NCBI RefSeq assembly: GCF_000526995.1
Contig: NZ_AZUI01000001.1
Coordinates: 2,170,001-2,234,000, forward strand
Direction: 5' to 3'
DNA: 64,000 bases
Source: Lacrimispora indolis DSM 755
Lineage (GTDB): Bacteria; Bacillota; Clostridia; Lachnospirales; Lachnospiraceae
This document shows, piece after piece, positions 61,977 to 64,000 of the stretch; within the stretch, counting starts at the first letter, position 1; every line of letters starts with the position of its first letter. The notes under the pieces were generated by a model that saw nothing but the letters and a program-made list of their open reading frames with translations, was not told the origin of the DNA and ran no database searches. A program made the position numbers and the translations under genes.

Positions 61977-64000
61977 TTTTTTTACAATGAATTAGGTCAG
62001 CAGGAAAAATACATTGATGGAAATGGGAATCAGACTTTGTATTCTTATAACAATGCTGGTAAGCTGGAAGAAATTACGAATGCAGTTAGGGATAAACGGA
62101 GGTATCAATACAATGACAGCGGAAGAATAATTGAAATAAAGGACTTTGACAACAGTATTCACCAAATGGAGTATGATGCGTGCAGCCGCTGCTGTAAATA
62201 TACGGATCCGGAGGAAAATGTCACCTCATATGAATACGATAGTATGGGGAAAATGGTTAAAAAGAGTCTCACTAATGGGGGGGCTTATCTGTATTCTTAT
62301 TCTCATTTAGGTCATATACAAACAGCCGTGGATCCATTAGGAAATACTACAAAGTTCTGGCATGATCCCAATGGGAACTGTATAAAGGTCGCGGAACCCA
62401 ATGGAGCAGAAACAGTATATGTTTATGATGCTTTAAATCGACTGATAAGCAGAACAGAGGTAGATGGATTTATCTTAAATTATGAATACGATACTAGTAA
62501 TAATGTGACAAAGACGATGGATAATTACGGAAATGAGGTATTGACGGAGTACGATTTAGCAGGAAGACCTGCGAAAGTAACCGATGTATATGGGAACTGC
62601 AGTGATTTTTCCTATGATTGTCTGGGACAAATAGTAAATAAGATGGATGGAGCGGGCAGAAAGACGGATTATAGCTATTATCCTGGAAAACTTCTGAAAA
62701 AGGTACAGTATTGCGACGGTACAAGTAAAGAGTTTTTTTATGATGGAAACCGGAATATAACAAAGATAAAAAATCAAGATAGTTTTACTGTTAATTTTAC
62801 GTATGATTGCCTAGACAGATGTATTGCAGTAACGGATTCCCTGGGCAATAAAAAAAGTTATTTATATGATAAAAATAGAAATATCACATCAATGGTAAAT
62901 GCCAATGGTAAAATTACTCGATTTGAATACTCGCTTAATGGAAACATTACAAAAGTAATTGATGCCTTAGGCAATAGTACTTTTTATGAATATGATTGTA
63001 TGGGGAAACTTCTTTCTGCCATGAAGCTAGGTGGAAAGGAATCAGAAACACATCTTTACCAAAGAAATTTACTTGGGCAGATTGAAGCTATTACCAATGC
63101 ATTAGGAAATACAGAGTATTATGAATATGATAAAAATGGTAATGTAATTAAAAAGACGGACAGAGATGGAGGTGAAAGCTGTTTTACATATTCTCTCGCT
63201 GGTTTGTTAGAAAATATAAAATATACAGATGACAAACAGGTAACACTGAAATACGATGGTTTAAGACGGCTAAATGAAATAGAAGACTGGTATGGAACTA
63301 CAAAAGTAGAATGGGGTGTTTATGAGCATCTTAAATCCATTACAGATTACAAGGGGCGAAAAACTTCCTATGAGTTTTCTCCTAGGGGAAAGTTGCTTCA
63401 AATGAATTATCCAAATGGGAAGAATGTGAAGTACGCGTATGATGAGTGCTTACGTTTATCTAATCTGGCAGATGGAATCCAAAATGTAGGTTATCGATAC
63501 AATAAAAACGGGTTATTGCAGGAAAAAATTTTTTACAAACGGATTAAAGGTCAATTATTCCTATAATGAGGCAGGGCAGCTGATCAGTATTATTAATAAA
63601 GATCATGAAAAGATTTTAGACCAATATCATTATACTTATGATCCGATAGGAAACAAGACGGGTATTAACAAACAACGAACAGGAATACCATTGGAAAGTG
63701 GCGATTTTCAATACGAATACAATTCCCTGAACCAAATTATCAAAGTATTAAGAAACGGAAAAGAGTTACGGGAATATGCATATGATGTATTTGGTAACCG
63801 TATTTTTAAGAAAGAGGGAGAAATTGAAACTAATTATATTTATAATGCCAATAACCAGTTAATAAGGGAAATGGGAGAGGAAATAAAAGATTATGAATAT
63901 GATTTAAGAGGGAATTTAAGAACTGTATCCGTAGATGGCATAATAAGCAGGAGTTATGAATTTGGTATAAGTAATCACATGGAGACAGTTACCGATGAGA
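61977..64000 (+). pseudogene. Third RHS copy, frameshifted and running off the window
   Basis: The frame begins within a YD repeat (YNELGQQEKYIDGNGN) right after the candidate immunity gene, with no start codon. It continues in register with the RHS core until 63566. At A6-T6 (63523-63534) one extra base shifts the frame: the present frame reads EKIFYKRIKG and stops, while the other reads FTNGLKVNYSYNEAGQLI and continues to the window end. The matching segment of the intact protein is KKIFPNGIVTSYGYNSMGQL. It looks like a displaced cassette carrying a further tip beyond the window. Confidence 0.75.

Noticed and set aside
1..64000. tRNA or rRNA genes and CRISPR arrays
   Set aside because: No cloverleaf-bearing tRNA sequence, rRNA segment or regularly spaced repeat array was seen in the intergenic regions on either strand, although a tRNA search program was not available.

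Overview
The window looks like chromosomal DNA of an anaerobic, low-to-mid-GC Gram-positive of the Lachnospiraceae type (Lacrimispora, Clostridium cluster XIVa or a relative). This is an inference from strong AGGAGG ribosome sites, PTS-rich sugar loci, a split transketolase, GlpP-type antitermination, a cobalamin-riboswitch cobalt importer, a Kdp system and Lachnospiraceae-style VgrG/RHS genes. No rRNA, tRNA or CRISPR array was seen.

Layout. 1-1.6 kb: end of a polar amino-acid ABC importer operon (binding-protein tail, permease, ATPase). 1.6-3.3 kb: a decayed patch with a 16-cysteine miniprotein, a broken endolysin, a holin-like type I toxin and copies of a short repeat. 3.3-5.9 kb: a lipoprotein and an ABC-F ATPase. 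6-10.2 kb: a LacI regulator, a PTS EIIBC and a beta-propeller glycosidase-like protein. 10.4-13.6 kb: cobalt importer cbiQ-cbiO, then a cobalamin riboswitch, then cbiM-cbiN. 13.7-19.4 kb: ROK kinase (minus strand), exonuclease III, an Uup-like ABC-F and a GlgX-like protein that has lost its catalytic residues. 19.7-25.3 kb: ascorbate-type PTS operon with a regulator carrying the only EIIA domain, plus a two-gene transketolase. 25.5-26.9 kb: PadR regulator and HAAS-type membrane protein (minus strand). 27.1-35 kb: kdpFABCDE. 35.1-38.5 kb: luxS (minus) and a Ca2+-type P-ATPase. 38.5-46.8 kb: glycerol/glycerol-3-phosphate region (glpK, mgtC-like, glpA-like, glpB-like, DUF1667, a GDPD phosphodiesterase, glpP) and a fumarylacetoacetase-family gene. 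47.2-48.5 kb: a DUF2087 regulator and an IS30 remnant.

48.6-64 kb is the accessory region and the most interesting part. A same-strand run encodes two VgrG/gpD-like spike proteins, two DcrB/Eag-like chaperone candidates lying between them, three small proteins of unknown role, and a 1,676-residue protein joining a PAAR-like DUF4280 domain to an RHS cage and an unrecognised C-terminal tip, followed by a small RDD membrane protein that may be its immunity factor. Downstream are broken RHS copies: one split by an internally deleted transposon but keeping its own tip and a likely immunity gene, and another that runs off the window with a frameshift. I read this as a Gram-positive spike/RHS toxin-delivery locus with an array of displaced tip-immunity cassettes. 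No sheath, tube or baseplate gene is present here.

Regulatory links visible in the DNA: the glpK and glpA leaders share a promoter layout and a common GAGATGA-AGAG sequence before a terminator, and glpP, the antiterminator expected to act there, lies about 3 kb downstream of glpA. The cobalamin riboswitch should control cbiMN but not cbiQO. The LacI, PadR and KdpE candidates each have a plausible DNA site next to their targets.
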